Origin: Candidatus Saliniplasma halalkaliphilum
Lineage (GTDB): Archaea; Thermoplasmatota; Thermoplasmata; Halarchaeoplasmatales; Halarchaeoplasmataceae
DNA length: 15,286 bases
Assembly (NCBI GenBank): GCA_019594235.1
Contig: JAFDTG010000028.1
Coordinates: 1-15,286, forward strand
Reading direction: 5' to 3'
Shown here: one piece after another, positions 6,179 to 13,834 of the stretch
Layout of the letters: every line of letters begins with the position of its first letter
Numbering within the stretch: position 1 is the first letter of the stretch
Made by a program: the position numbers and the translations under genes
Notes under the pieces: generated by a model
Told to the model about the DNA's origin: nothing
Databases searched by the model: none
Seen by the model: only the letters and a program-made list of their open reading frames with translations

Positions 6179-6292
6179 TTGAGCTATGTCGAGGCACTGG
6201 AAGACCATGGAGATCAGGTGATTGGAGAGTTAGATGACTTTATCCATTCCCATACAGATACATTCTTTCCTCTTGACGATGAGTTGATATAA
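6179..6292 (+). CDS. Short protein with DFIxSHxDxFFP motif, second copy
   Basis: From TTG 6179 this encodes 37 residues: LSYVEALEDHGDQVIGELDD, then the shared FIHSHTDTFFP, then LDDELI and a stop at 6290-6292. A GGAGG at 6165-6169 gives 9-nt spacing, and an AT-rich box (about 6131-6139) lies 34 bp further up. This is the same layout as before the 129-residue relative at 2795. The motif is shared at both DNA and protein level, but the long acidic C-terminus is absent here. It is either a mini-version of the same protein or a copy truncated just after the motif. The frame continues open upstream, but that part is antisense to the antitoxin gene and has no better start. Function unknown. Confidence 0.5.
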   Translation: MSYVEALEDHGDQVIGELDDFIHSHTDTFFPLDDELI

Positions 6293-6316
6293 GATTTGGG
6301 GAGGTCATCCATATAC

Positions 6317-6342
6317 ACCATCAACAACTAAAAATTGATGGT
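6317..6342. promoter_or_regulatory. 8-bp inverted repeat upstream of the HEAT-repeat gene
   Basis: ACCATCAA (6317-6324) pairs with TTGATGGT (6335-6342) across a 10-nt loop. It follows the short gene ending at 6292 and precedes an AT-rich, TATA-like stretch (about 6349-6362). It could end the upstream transcript or bind a regulator of the next gene. No other signal helps to decide. The interval 6293-6416 has no gene. Confidence 0.3.
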
Positions 6343-6416
6343 TGAAATCTTAATAAATTTAAGAAAGTTTTATTAAACCAAGAATCATCTGACGAATAGA
6401 ATGACCGGGTGAAAAT

Positions 6417-7547
6417 TTGAGCGAAGACGAGATCGATATGCTGATGAACCTGATGGACGATTCCGACGCTTCGATTAGAAAGAATGCGGTAGTCCAGCTT
6501 GGAGATATATACGCTGAAAAAAGCGCGGATAAGATTGCTGAAGCAGCCCTTAAAGATCCCAATAGTAAGGTTAGGAGACATGCAGCTATCGCTCTGGAGA
6601 AAATAGGCTCGGATTTAACTATAAATAAATTGATAAAGGGATTAAATTCATCGTCCAAAAAAATAAGAAGTAATGCGGCTTGGGTTCTAGGTGTAATTGG
6701 TGATCAAAGAGCCGCTGAACCACTTATAGAACGGTTAAAAACAGATGATGATGACGAAGTAAAAGAAAGGGCAGCTCTATCGTTGAGAGAGATCGTACCC
6801 ATATCCCTCGTCGATGATCTGATAGAACTGTTAGATGACCCGGATCCGAAGGTCAGGCAGAGGATTGCTGAAACTCTCGGAGAGATCGGATCTCAAGAGG
6901 CGGTAGATACTCTTATAAAAAAGCTAAACGACAAGGACACCGATGTGCGCTGGGCATCGATAGTTTCTCTTGGCCAGATATCTAATGAAGATGCCGTAGA
7001 TGCATTGATCGAGAATCTGAACCACGAAGATGATAAAGTCAAAAGACACGCTGCATGGAAGCTCGGGGAATTAGGTATCGAAAGGGCATCGGGTGAACTC
7101 ATGGAACTTCTCAAAAAAGATGAGAGCAAACAGATGAAACAGCACGCTATCCTTTCTTTAGGTAAGATCAATGCCGAAAAGGCCACCGACCTATTGATAA
7201 AAATAGCGATGACCGATGAGGAACTGGGCTGGCACGGATCCGAAGCCATATCCAGGATCAAAAGTTCTAAAGCTGTTAACAAGTTGGTAAACGTCACGCT
7301 GACGGATGACAACAAGTGGCGTAGGAAGAACGCCGCATGGATCTTAAAAAACATAAAAGATGAAAGAGCGGTAGAAGCACTGGTCGGAGTAGCGACTTCA
7401 CACCATAGCGAGATTAAAAGGTGCAGGGCGGTGGAAGCTCTTTCTCAGTTCAAGGATGAAGATATAAGAGATATGATCGTCTCGATCTCAAACGAAGACC
7501 AATCCAAAAAGGTACAAAAAACTTGCCGTAAGGCTCTTCAGGGATGA
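6417..7547 (+). CDS. HEAT-repeat protein (PBS-lyase-type HEAT repeats)
   Basis: The 376-residue protein consists of about 12 helical repeats of some 31 residues with little else. Repeats begin near residues 1, 36, 67, 98, 130 and so on, each with the pattern A-L-xx-L-x-D-x-D-xx-VR-xx-A-xx-L-G-x-I. This is the PBS-lyase HEAT_2 type, a curved solenoid used as a protein-binding scaffold. Real bilin lyases share the fold, but no pigment system is suggested here. TTG 6417 is the start: GGGTGA at 6407-6412 sits at short spacing, and no ATG lies nearby in frame. The surface is very acidic. The repeats after residue 240 are more irregular, often where partner binding occurs. It lies 36 bp upstream of the ABC exporter ATPase on the same strand. 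A functional link is possible, but a TATA-like element before the ATPase suggests separate transcription. Soluble and probably cytoplasmic. Confidence 0.85.
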   Translation: MSEDEIDMLMNLMDDSDASIRKNAVVQLGDIYAEKSADKIAEAALKDPNSKVRRHAAIALEKIGSDLTINKLIKGLNSSSKKIRSNAAWVLGVIGDQRAAEPLIERLKTDDDDEVKERAALSLREIVPISLVDDLIELLDDPDPKVRQRIAETLGEIGSQEAVDTLIKKLNDKDTDVRWASIVSLGQISNEDAVDALIENLNHEDDKVKRHAAWKLGELGIERASGELMELLKKDESKQMKQHAILSLGKINAEKATDLLIKIAMTDEELGWHGSEAISRIKSSKAVNKLVNVTLTDDNKWRRKNAAWILKNIKDERAVEALVGVATSHHSEIKRCRAVEALSQFKDEDIRDMIVSISNEDQSKKVQKTCRKALQG

Positions 7548-7583
7548 TCTTTTCCTTATGACAAACTTTATACACTTGTTTCT

Positions 7584-8540
7584 ATGTGCAAGTATTCCAT
7601 GGGAATCGAAGTCCAGGGTATCGAAAAAACATTCGATGACACAAAAGCCCTCAAAGGGATATCTTTCGAAGTAGAGGAGGGCGAGATATTCGGACTGCTA
7701 GGTCCCAACGGTGCTGGTAAAACTACCACCGTCAAGATATTGGCGACCATGCTCTTACCGGACAAGGGTCGAGCTTTTATCAGAGGTTCAGATGTGGTCA
7801 AACATCCAAAAGAAGCAAGGAACCTGGTGGACGTTATCACCGCCCGAGATAAGTTTTACAGGCGTTTGAACGGTTACCAGAACATAAAATTTTTCTCGAG
7901 ACTTTATCAAGTTGACGATTGGAAGGAGAAGATGCAGAGGTATGGTGACCATTTAGGTCTAACAGAATCTGATTTCGAGAAGAGGTTAGCCGACTATTCC
8001 ACCGGTATGAGACAGAAGTTGAATCTTATCAGGAACATGGTTCGGGAAACGCCCATACTGTTCTTAGACGAACCTACTCTTGGACTAGACCCAGTTTCCA
8101 GTAGGAAGTTCAGAAGTCTGCTGAAAGATATCATGCAGAAGGAAGATAAGACCGTGATCTTCACCAGCCACAACATGTTCGAAGTCGAAGAACTCTGTGA
8201 ACGGATCGCAATTTTGAAAGACGGTAAGATCACCATGACAGGCGATCCGAAAAAACTCAAAAACGAGATATTTCCCAAAAGGATGATCGAGTTCTCTTTT
8301 AAAGATGGTAGAGATTTAGATCTAGAAAGTGAACACATATACAGGATCGAAAAAAAACAGGACGGTAAAACCCAGGTTTACATCAACGCTGGTGACCATG
8401 TCCATGATGTTGTTCAAGAGATCTTAAACCAAGGTCGTGTCTCCCACATATCGGTAAAAGAACCTACTTTAGAAGAGGCATTCATAAAACATGCTGGAGA
8501 ACAGGAAGAGACCGATGACGAGGTGACATCATGGATCTGA
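7584..8540 (+). CDS. ABC-2 type exporter, ATP-binding subunit
   Basis: This 318-residue subunit should power the permease encoded next. Visible motifs are Walker A GPNGAGKT (about residues 40-47), the signature YSTGMRQ (about 139-145), Walker B ILFLDEP (about 158-164) with the catalytic Glu, and the H-loop His (FTSHNM, about 196). At the Q-loop position the sequence reads DVITARDKFYRRLNGYQN and lacks an obvious glutamine, as in some ABC-2 ATPases. The last 80 residues form a DUF4162-like regulatory extension ending in the conserved PTLEEAFIKHAG. It resembles DrrA/CcmA-type ATPases for drug, lipid or polysaccharide export; the substrate is unknown. The second ATG (7599, MGIEVQGIEK) is an alternative start and lies about 30 bp from a TTTATAC box, which would suit a leaderless transcript. 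The end overlaps the permease by 10 bp. Confidence 0.92.
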   Translation: MCKYSMGIEVQGIEKTFDDTKALKGISFEVEEGEIFGLLGPNGAGKTTTVKILATMLLPDKGRAFIRGSDVVKHPKEARNLVDVITARDKFYRRLNGYQNIKFFSRLYQVDDWKEKMQRYGDHLGLTESDFEKRLADYSTGMRQKLNLIRNMVRETPILFLDEPTLGLDPVSSRKFRSLLKDIMQKEDKTVIFTSHNMFEVEELCERIAILKDGKITMTGDPKKLKNEIFPKRMIEFSFKDGRDLDLESEHIYRIEKKQDGKTQVYINAGDHVHDVVQEILNQGRVSHISVKEPTLEEAFIKHAGEQEETDDEVTSWI

Positions 8541-9328
8541 AACAATACTTCCACATACTCTATGCTTTCTTGATCCGAGACTGGCAGAGGAGATGGTCTT
8601 ACAAGTTGAACTTCATCGCCATGCTCATGTACCCTATAGTTTGGGTAAGCGTCTTCGCTCTGCTCGGTAGGACCGTAGATGAGGGTGGAGGTATGGGCAT
8701 CGAAGGAGGATTCGCAACTTACATAGTAGTGGGTATAATCACGTGGAGGTTCATTAGAGTCGGTTTCTTCGACTCATCGTGGAGCATACGCTGGGAACAG
8801 CATATAGGTACGTTCAAGAACATATACATGATCCCCCATCATTTACTGGTACCAGTTTCAGCGACTGCACTTTCAGGGTTCACCGTTTCACTTCTAAACT
8901 TCGTCGAGATGTGGCTGGTTGCTGAGTTCGTGTTCGGTATCAGTTTGAATCTGACCCTACCTTCATTCCTATTCTTGGTTTTAGCTTGGCTGTCGGTCAT
9001 AGGTTTCGGATTTGTGATTGCCGGTATAGCGGTACTTTACAAGGAGATCCAGGCGGTATTCACGGTGATATTTTTCTCGTTCCAGTTCTTCTGCGGAGTT
9101 TTCTTCCCGGTATCATCACTACCACGTGCAGCCCAGTATATCAGCAGGGCTATACCCATAACCTACGCACTGAACGGTATGAGAACAAGTATGAATCATG
9201 GGTACATACCATTAAACGATGTTTTGATAATGGTCGTAGCGGGGATCATCGGGATGGTCATAGGTCTAGTGACATTACATCTATGCCTCCAAAAAGCGTT
9301 GAAAGACGGTAAGTTGGAAAGGTATTGA
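8531..9328 (+). CDS. ABC-2 type exporter, permease subunit
   Basis: This 265-residue protein has six membrane segments (about 26-46, 56-77, 105-138, 142-168, 171-195, 230-258), the usual ABC-2 permease topology. A short cytoplasmic N-terminus (RDWQRRWSYKLN) carries the amphipathic coupling region. The segment FFSFQFFCGVFFPVSSLPRAAQYISRAIP matches the conserved ABC-2 pattern before the last helices. Its ATG lies inside the ATPase gene (10-bp overlap), so the two are translationally coupled and should form a homodimeric permease with two ATPases. Export of a drug-like, lipid or polysaccharide substrate is typical for the family. Nothing here tells which. No further subunit follows; valS begins 41 bp later with its own promoter. 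Confidence 0.9.
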   Translation: MDLKQYFHILYAFLIRDWQRRWSYKLNFIAMLMYPIVWVSVFALLGRTVDEGGGMGIEGGFATYIVVGIITWRFIRVGFFDSSWSIRWEQHIGTFKNIYMIPHHLLVPVSATALSGFTVSLLNFVEMWLVAEFVFGISLNLTLPSFLFLVLAWLSVIGFGFVIAGIAVLYKEIQAVFTVIFFSFQFFCGVFFPVSSLPRAAQYISRAIPITYALNGMRTSMNHGYIPLNDVLIMVVAGIIGMVIGLVTLHLCLQKALKDGKLERY

Positions 9329-9332
9329 CCAC

Positions 9333-9345
9333 CGAAAATTTAAAG
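9333..9345 (+). promoter_or_regulatory. BRE/TATA promoter of valS
   Basis: CGAAA (9333-9337, BRE-like) is followed by ATTTAAAG (9338-9345). The TATA centre is 29 bp from the ATG at 9370, so transcription should start at or next to the initiation codon. There is no Shine-Dalgarno site. This is a clear archaeal leaderless promoter. Confidence 0.65.
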
Positions 9346-9369
9346 TCTTAATATAAATTAGTAGCCACT

Positions 9370-12000
9370 ATGTCTTCCTCTGGAATCGATGAATTCATAG
9401 AAATAGAGAACAAATGGCTGGAGAGATGGGAGGACAGCGATATTTACCGCTTCGACCCAGACTCAGATAAACCCATCTTCTCCATAGATACACCACCTCC
9501 TACGATCTCGGGTAGAATGCACATAGGTCACGCCTTTTCATACACACAGATGGATATGATCGCCAGGTACAAGAGGATGAAGGGTTACAACGTATTCTAC
9601 CCCTGGGGTTTCGATGACAACGGCATAGCCACGGAACTGTACGTAAAAAACGAGACCGGCGTGGACCCCAAAGATGTGGGAAGGAAGAAGTTCATAGATC
9701 TGTGTCTAAAAGAGATTAAAAAGTTAGAGGACGATCTGGAAAGGAAATGGAAGAGGGTCGGTACTTTCCCAGATTATGATATCTTCTACCGCACCATCGA
9801 TGAACGTTCCAGGAAGACGTCACAAAAATCTTTCATAGAATTGTACAAGATGGGAAGGGAGTACAGAAAAGAGGCCCCTACTTTATGGTGCCCACATTGT
9901 GAAACCGCCATATCACAGGTGGAGACAGAAGATCTAGAGAAGGGAGGTATGTTCAACGATATTACCTTCGATATCAAGGAGGGTAGACATCTGACGATCT
10001 CAACGACCAGACCTGAACTGCTTCCGGCGTGTGTAGCGGTTTTCGTTCACCCGGATGACGAACAAAATTCAGATCTCATAGGAAAAACGGCCATCGTACC
10101 TCTTTTCGAACAGGAAGTACCTATATTAGAGGACGATAAAGTCGACATGGAGACCGGAACCGGTGTGGTCATGTGCTGTACCTTCGGTGACCAAACTGAT
10201 ATAGACTGGTGGTATGCCCACAACCTACCTCTCAGGATCGCCATCGACGAGACCGGGCACATGACGGATAAGGCCGATGAGTATTCTGATTTGGAAGTAC
10301 ACGAAGCCAGAAAAAAGATCTTAGAAGATTTAAAGAATGCCGACAAGTTAAGGAAGCAGTGGGAGATAACCCACGACGTCAACGTTCACGAAAGATGTGA
10401 CACACCTATCGAATTCTTAATCACTAAACAGTGGTTCATCAAGTACCTAGACCTCAGGGAAAAATACCTAGAAGTGGGAGATGACTTGAATTGGTATCCC
10501 GAACATATGAAGGTCAGGTACGACAACTGGGTAAAATCACTCAAATGGGATTGGTGTATCTCCCGACAGAGGTTCCACGGTATACCGTTCCCGGTTTGGT
10601 ACTGTAAAGAGTGTGGCGAGGTCAAACTTGCTGAAGACGAACAGTTACCCGTCAACCCGTTAGTAGATGAACCTATAGGTAGTTGTGAAGAATGTGGTGG
10701 GAACGAGTTCGAACCGGAAGAAGATGTTCTCGATACCTGGGCTACCTCCTCTTTGACACCTTACATAGCTACCAGATGGATCGAGGACTCACAACTATTC
10801 GACAAAGTCTTCCCGTTCACCTTGAGACCTCAATCCCACGATATAATCAGTTTCTGGGCATTTAACACCATTGTCAAGAGTCTGTTCCATTCAGAAGAAA
10901 AACCGTGGAACGACATACTGATTCACGGATATCTCATGCTCCCCGGCGGTAAAGCATTCTCATCTTCAAGAGGTATCATCATAGATCCAGAGGAGATCGC
11001 AGAAGAATACGGCGCCGATGCCATCAGATACCTCAGCGGTTCAAGTAGACCCGGCGAGGATGCCGAGTTCGAGAAGAAGTGGTTGAAACGTGGTCAGCGG
11101 ATCAGGACTAAGTTCTGGAATATACAGCAGTTCATAAAAAACTCGATCCAAACTAATATAGAATATATGCCGGAATTGAAAACCGTGGATAGATGGTTAT
11201 TAACTAAATACAGTAAAGTCGTTAAAAAGGCCACCTGGTACATGGACGAATACCGGTACGATAAAGCACTCAAAGAGGTTGAATACTTCTTGTGGCACGT
11301 TCTCGCAGATCACTACATAGAGATGATCAAACACCGAATTTATAACAAAAAAGACGATGCGGCTGAATACACTCTATACCACGTTGGCTTGGGTTTGACT
11401 AAGATGCTTGCTCCTATCATGTGTTTCATCACCGAGGAGGTTTACCATCAGAATTATAAGGGATTCGAAGGGAAAGAGAGCATCCATACCACTTCTTGGC
11501 CAAAAGAGATACTCATCGATGAAGACGCAGAAACCCAGGGTGAGATCATAAAGGACATCATCGCTGAAGTCAGGAACTGGAAATCAGAGAAAGGTATCCC
11601 GTTAAATGAGAATATAGGCGAATTGAAGGTCATCACTTCATCAAAAGATATCCATGAAAATGAAGATGATATCTTGAACACCGTCAAAGCTGAAAAGCTG
11701 AGTTTGATCGATGGTAAAGATATCGAAGAGAAGGCCACTGAGATCCAACCCGATTATTCATCCATCGGACCCAAGTTCAAAGACAAGGCTAACAACATCG
11801 TTAAAGGATTGAAATCCTCAGACCCGGTAAAAGTCGCGGAAGCTGTAGCATCAAGTGGGTACGAAATCACCATTAACGACCAAACTTACCTTATCACGGA
11901 CGAAGATATTGAGATCAAGAGATCAAAAGTCCACAAAGGTGAAGAGGTCGAAACTATAGAGATAGATGATGCAGTCATTCTATTGGAAAAACGAGATTAA
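9370..12000 (+). CDS. valS: Valyl-tRNA synthetase, archaeal type
   Basis: ValRS charges tRNA-Val with valine in the cytoplasm and edits mischarged threonine. The 876-residue length is full for the archaeal form. Motifs in order: PPPTISGRMHIGH with HIGH at 51-54; a Cys pair 174/177 (WCPHC); the CP1 editing insertion (about 190-345) including TTRPELLPACVAVFVHPDD; a zinc ribbon with Cys 412, 415, 439 and 442; VLDTWATSSLTP; the class I domain with SHDIISFWAF; and the KMSKS-loop region at 528-533. The last reads KAFSSS, so only the first Lys and the fourth residue Ser are kept. The anticodon-binding helical domain follows (about 610-760), with a C-terminal domain rich in Lys and Glu. Start is ATG 9370 with a leaderless promoter. 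Its TAA shares the TTAA at 11997-12000 with the opposing small zinc-protein gene. Confidence 0.96.
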   Translation: MSSSGIDEFIEIENKWLERWEDSDIYRFDPDSDKPIFSIDTPPPTISGRMHIGHAFSYTQMDMIARYKRMKGYNVFYPWGFDDNGIATELYVKNETGVDPKDVGRKKFIDLCLKEIKKLEDDLERKWKRVGTFPDYDIFYRTIDERSRKTSQKSFIELYKMGREYRKEAPTLWCPHCETAISQVETEDLEKGGMFNDITFDIKEGRHLTISTTRPELLPACVAVFVHPDDEQNSDLIGKTAIVPLFEQEVPILEDDKVDMETGTGVVMCCTFGDQTDIDWWYAHNLPLRIAIDETGHMTDKADEYSDLEVHEARKKILEDLKNADKLRKQWEITHDVNVHERCDTPIEFLITKQWFIKYLDLREKYLEVGDDLNWYPEHMKVRYDNWVKSLKWDWCISRQRFHGIPFPVWYCKECGEVKLAEDEQLPVNPLVDEPIGSCEECGGNEFEPEEDVLDTWATSSLTPYIATRWIEDSQLFDKVFPFTLRPQSHDIISFWAFNTIVKSLFHSEEKPWNDILIHGYLMLPGGKAFSSSRGIIIDPEEIAEEYGADAIRYLSGSSRPGEDAEFEKKWLKRGQRIRTKFWNIQQFIKNSIQTNIEYMPELKTVDRWLLTKYSKVVKKATWYMDEYRYDKALKEVEYFLWHVLADHYIEMIKHRIYNKKDDAAEYTLYHVGLGLTKMLAPIMCFITEEVYHQNYKGFEGKESIHTTSWPKEILIDEDAETQGEIIKDIIAEVRNWKSEKGIPLNENIGELKVITSSKDIHENEDDILNTVKAEKLSLIDGKDIEEKATEIQPDYSSIGPKFKDKANNIVKGLKSSDPVKVAEAVASSGYEITINDQTYLITDEDIEIKRSKVHKGEEVETIEIDDAVILLEKRD

Positions 12001-12182
12001 CTGTACACATCTTTCCGACTATAGTGCCTTTTCTCCTCCTCAGTCTCTTCACTCATCCTACCCCTCCTGCATTCTGCACAGGTCCCCCTGTACAAGTGTT
12101 CTTGACATGTAGCTAAACCACATAAACTACAGGAATGTGTAGCTGGTTTGCCACATACATGACACTCGCTAATCATCTTCAT
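11997..12182 (-). CDS. Small cross-brace zinc-finger protein
   Basis: The 61-residue protein has eight spaced zinc ligands: Cys7, Cys10, Cys18, Cys21, Cys26, His29, Cys35 and Cys38. The order CxxC-CxxC-CxxH-CxxC suits two zinc ions bound in an interleaved manner, as in HIT or B-box fingers. The C-terminal third is charged and probably unstructured. Small zinc proteins of this kind are common in archaea and mostly uncharacterised. They may bind protein or RNA. Start ATG 12182 is preceded by AGGTGTGAT, a good ribosome site with an AT-rich box upstream (about 12216-12226). ATG 12176 is an alternative. The gene converges on valS, and both stop codons lie in the same four bases. It is divergent from the MBF1-like gene, with about 140 bp between. 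Confidence 0.78.
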   Translation of the reverse strand: MKMISECHVCGKPATHSCSLCGLATCQEHLYRGTCAECRRGRMSEETEEEKRHYSRKDVYS

Positions 12183-12260
12183 TTTATCACACCTATAAAA
12201 ATAATCCTCTTTCAGGAATAAATAATTTGCCTTTTACAAAACATGGCTAAACGTAGATAA

Positions 12261-12317
12261 CATTTATATCATTAAAAACAGTTCTACATATAGAGATATA
12301 TTCTCCCTATTGGGTGG
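12261..12317 (+). promoter_or_regulatory. Promoter and ribosome site of the MBF1-like gene
   Basis: TTTATA within 12261-12270 is a likely TATA element, placing the transcript start near 12293-12296. GGTGG at 12313-12317 is the ribosome site, five bases before ATG 12323. So this gene has a short leader, unlike valS. Confidence 0.45.
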
Positions 12318-12322
12318 CTTAA

Positions 12323-12790
12323 ATGAATTGCGAATTATGTGGAAAAAAAGTCGGAAAACCTAAAAGAGTTAAGGTGGAGGGATCCGTCCTTCAGGTTTGT
12401 GAACAGTGTGCAAGCTACGGGAAAGAAGTTCTAGAAAAGAAAAAGACTGATACTCAAGAACGTATTAACAAGATCAAAAAAGGACGGTCAAGAAGTTCAA
12501 GGGGATTCGGTGATGAAAGCAAAACTTTGGTCATGGACTTCCCCGATAAGATACGAAAAGCCAGGTTGGAAAATGATTGGACTCAGGAAGAATTGGCCAA
12601 TAATCTCAATGAGAAGAAATCAGTAGTTGCGAAACTAGAAAGGTCGGATATGAGGCCCAGCGACAGCTTGAGGGAAAAGTTGGAAAAAACTTTGGATATC
12701 ATACTTCTTGAAGAGATAGAAAAAATATCTACATCTACTCAACATAAAGAAAGCGGTCTTACAATAGGAGACCTGATAAAAGAGGAATAG
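12323..12790 (+). CDS. MBF1-like transcription factor (archaeal multiprotein bridging factor 1)
   Basis: This 155-residue protein has the archaeal MBF1 layout. The N-terminal zinc ribbon has Cys3, Cys6, Cys26 and Cys29. A basic, flexible linker follows (about 40-65, KKGRSRSSRGFG), then a helix-turn-helix of the Cro/Xre type at about 75-130 (IRKARLENDWTQEELANNL, then SVVAKLERSDMRPSD). Archaeal MBF1 binds the small ribosomal subunit and is thought to act in translation or its coupling to transcription, while the eukaryotic protein bridges activators and TBP. The C-terminal 25 residues (including GLTIGDLIKEE) match the short tail typical of the family. ATG 12323 follows GGTGG with suitable spacing. 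It ends 37 bp before the convergent regulator gene. The intergenic T5 at 12794-12798 may end its transcript. Confidence 0.9.
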   Translation: MNCELCGKKVGKPKRVKVEGSVLQVCEQCASYGKEVLEKKKTDTQERINKIKKGRSRSSRGFGDESKTLVMDFPDKIRKARLENDWTQEELANNLNEKKSVVAKLERSDMRPSDSLREKLEKTLDIILLEEIEKISTSTQHKESGLTIGDLIKEE

Positions 12791-12827
12791 AGTTTTTAAA
12801 TAAACAATTAAGAAGAACACATTCGAA

Positions 12828-13742
12828 TCACTTTAATGACTTTGCTGTTTCCCTAACGTTCTCCATATCGATCTTGTAATAGGCGTTTTTTCTCACATTT
12901 ACGAACCCTTTATTCACCAAACTGCTCATACTGTTCTTAGCAACGTTGGTGTTCAGATTAAAATAATGTGCAATATCAGGAAGACTCACTTCAGTGGAAT
13001 GGAACATCAATTCTAGAATATTTTTCAGTAGTTCCGGTATGTCCAATCTTGCCAGTATCCTGTCGATATGCATATAATCTATCGGTTCCCGGTCTGGCTC
13101 GTTGGGTAATGAGATAGAGTTCAGTGGATGCGGTCTCTGCTTGTCACCGATAACGTCTATGACGTAAGAGTATCTTTCATTTTTAGTGTATACTGAAAGT
13201 CTGATTTCGAGAGGTATCACGCCGGTTTTAAAATCACTCCAAAGTTCTTTTAAATTTTTGAGTCCTGGAATATACTGTGGTGGAACGTCTTGAGCGTGAT
13301 GGTACTGGGATACCGTTTTGATAGAAACTGGGACAAAAAACTTCGTCAAAAACGCCCTGACCATCACTTTTTCCATGTTCATTTTAGAGACTTTAGTCCA
13401 TTTTTCTAGTGAATATGGATCGTAACGAAACGTATTGCATACACCTTTACCGTTCTTTTCCATCAATTCTTTAGTCGGAGTGGAGAAGTTCCATTTCCCG
13501 TCTAAATCGGGTCTTAAGAACTTGAGTTTGATCTTTTCTAACTCATCTACACGGTAGATAGATTTACATAAAGAGTTATACTCCTTCCCATTCACGAAAT
13601 AATCTATATCACAGAGGCTGCTTTTTTCAGAGTTTTTCCATCTGTACAACCTTTTTTTTAACTGTTTTTTTGAATAAACGTCCACTTCATCTTGTGGGGC
13701 AAATTGCAGTAATTTTTCAAACCTCTCCATCAACGAATTCAT
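12828..13742 (-). CDS. Winged-helix regulator with unrecognised N-terminal domain
   Basis: The 304-residue protein has a C-terminal winged helix from about residue 235: IPELLKNILELMF, then STEVSLPDIAHYFNLNTNVAKNSMSSLVNKGFVNVRKNAYYKIDME. It contains the helix-turn-helix, a recognition helix and a beta-wing, as in MarR- or IclR-like DNA-binding domains. Residues 1-230 are basic to neutral, mixed alpha/beta, without a recognised ligand or catalytic motif. A short Leu/Lys-rich start (MERFEKLLQFAP) resembles a coiled or dimerising helix. The gene is divergent from hycI with 92 bp between. A perfect palindrome halfway is a natural binding site, so self-control and control of hycI are plausible. That is inference from position only. 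ATG 13742 has no clear ribosome site. Probably soluble. Confidence 0.7.
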   Translation of the reverse strand: MNSLMERFEKLLQFAPQDEVDVYSKKQLKKRLYRWKNSEKSSLCDIDYFVNGKEYNSLCKSIYRVDELEKIKLKFLRPDLDGKWNFSTPTKELMEKNGKGVCNTFRYDPYSLEKWTKVSKMNMEKVMVRAFLTKFFVPVSIKTVSQYHHAQDVPPQYIPGLKNLKELWSDFKTGVIPLEIRLSVYTKNERYSYVIDVIGDKQRPHPLNSISLPNEPDREPIDYMHIDRILARLDIPELLKNILELMFHSTEVSLPDIAHYFNLNTNVAKNSMSSLVNKGFVNVRKNAYYKIDMENVRETAKSLK

Positions 13743-13780
13743 CTACAAACAATAATTGGACTCTATAACAAATAATTTAC

Positions 13781-13795
13781 TGTTCAATCTGAACA
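13781..13795. promoter_or_regulatory. Perfect palindrome midway between regulator and hycI
   Basis: TGTTCA-ATC-TGAACA has perfect 6-bp arms with a 3-bp spacer. It starts 39 bp from the ATG of the minus-strand regulator (13742) and ends 40 bp from the hycI ATG (13835), so it is equidistant. It lies directly upstream of the BRE/TATA of hycI and of an AT-rich TATA-like stretch for the other gene (about 13771-13780). In archaea, sites upstream of the BRE are often activator sites. A dimeric winged-helix protein is the obvious candidate. Confidence 0.6.
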
Positions 13796-13797
13796 AT

Positions 13798-13813
13798 CGA
13801 AAAAGATTTAACA
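13798..13813 (+). promoter_or_regulatory. BRE/TATA promoter of hycI
   Basis: CGAAAAA (13798-13804) followed by GATTTAACA (13805-13813) forms a BRE/TATA unit centred about 26 bp before ATG 13835. No ribosome site lies between, so the message is probably leaderless, as for valS. Confidence 0.6.
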
Positions 13814-13834
13814 ACTAACCGAATCAAATCATCG

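Noticed and set aside
6893..7354. 153-codon minus-strand frame within the HEAT-repeat gene
   Set aside because: It is a shadow of the repeated coding pattern on the other strand, with a Ser/Leu-rich product.
8986..9312. 108-codon plus-strand frame within the permease gene
   Set aside because: It is in another frame of a clear ABC-2 permease, with no start signal and no family resemblance.
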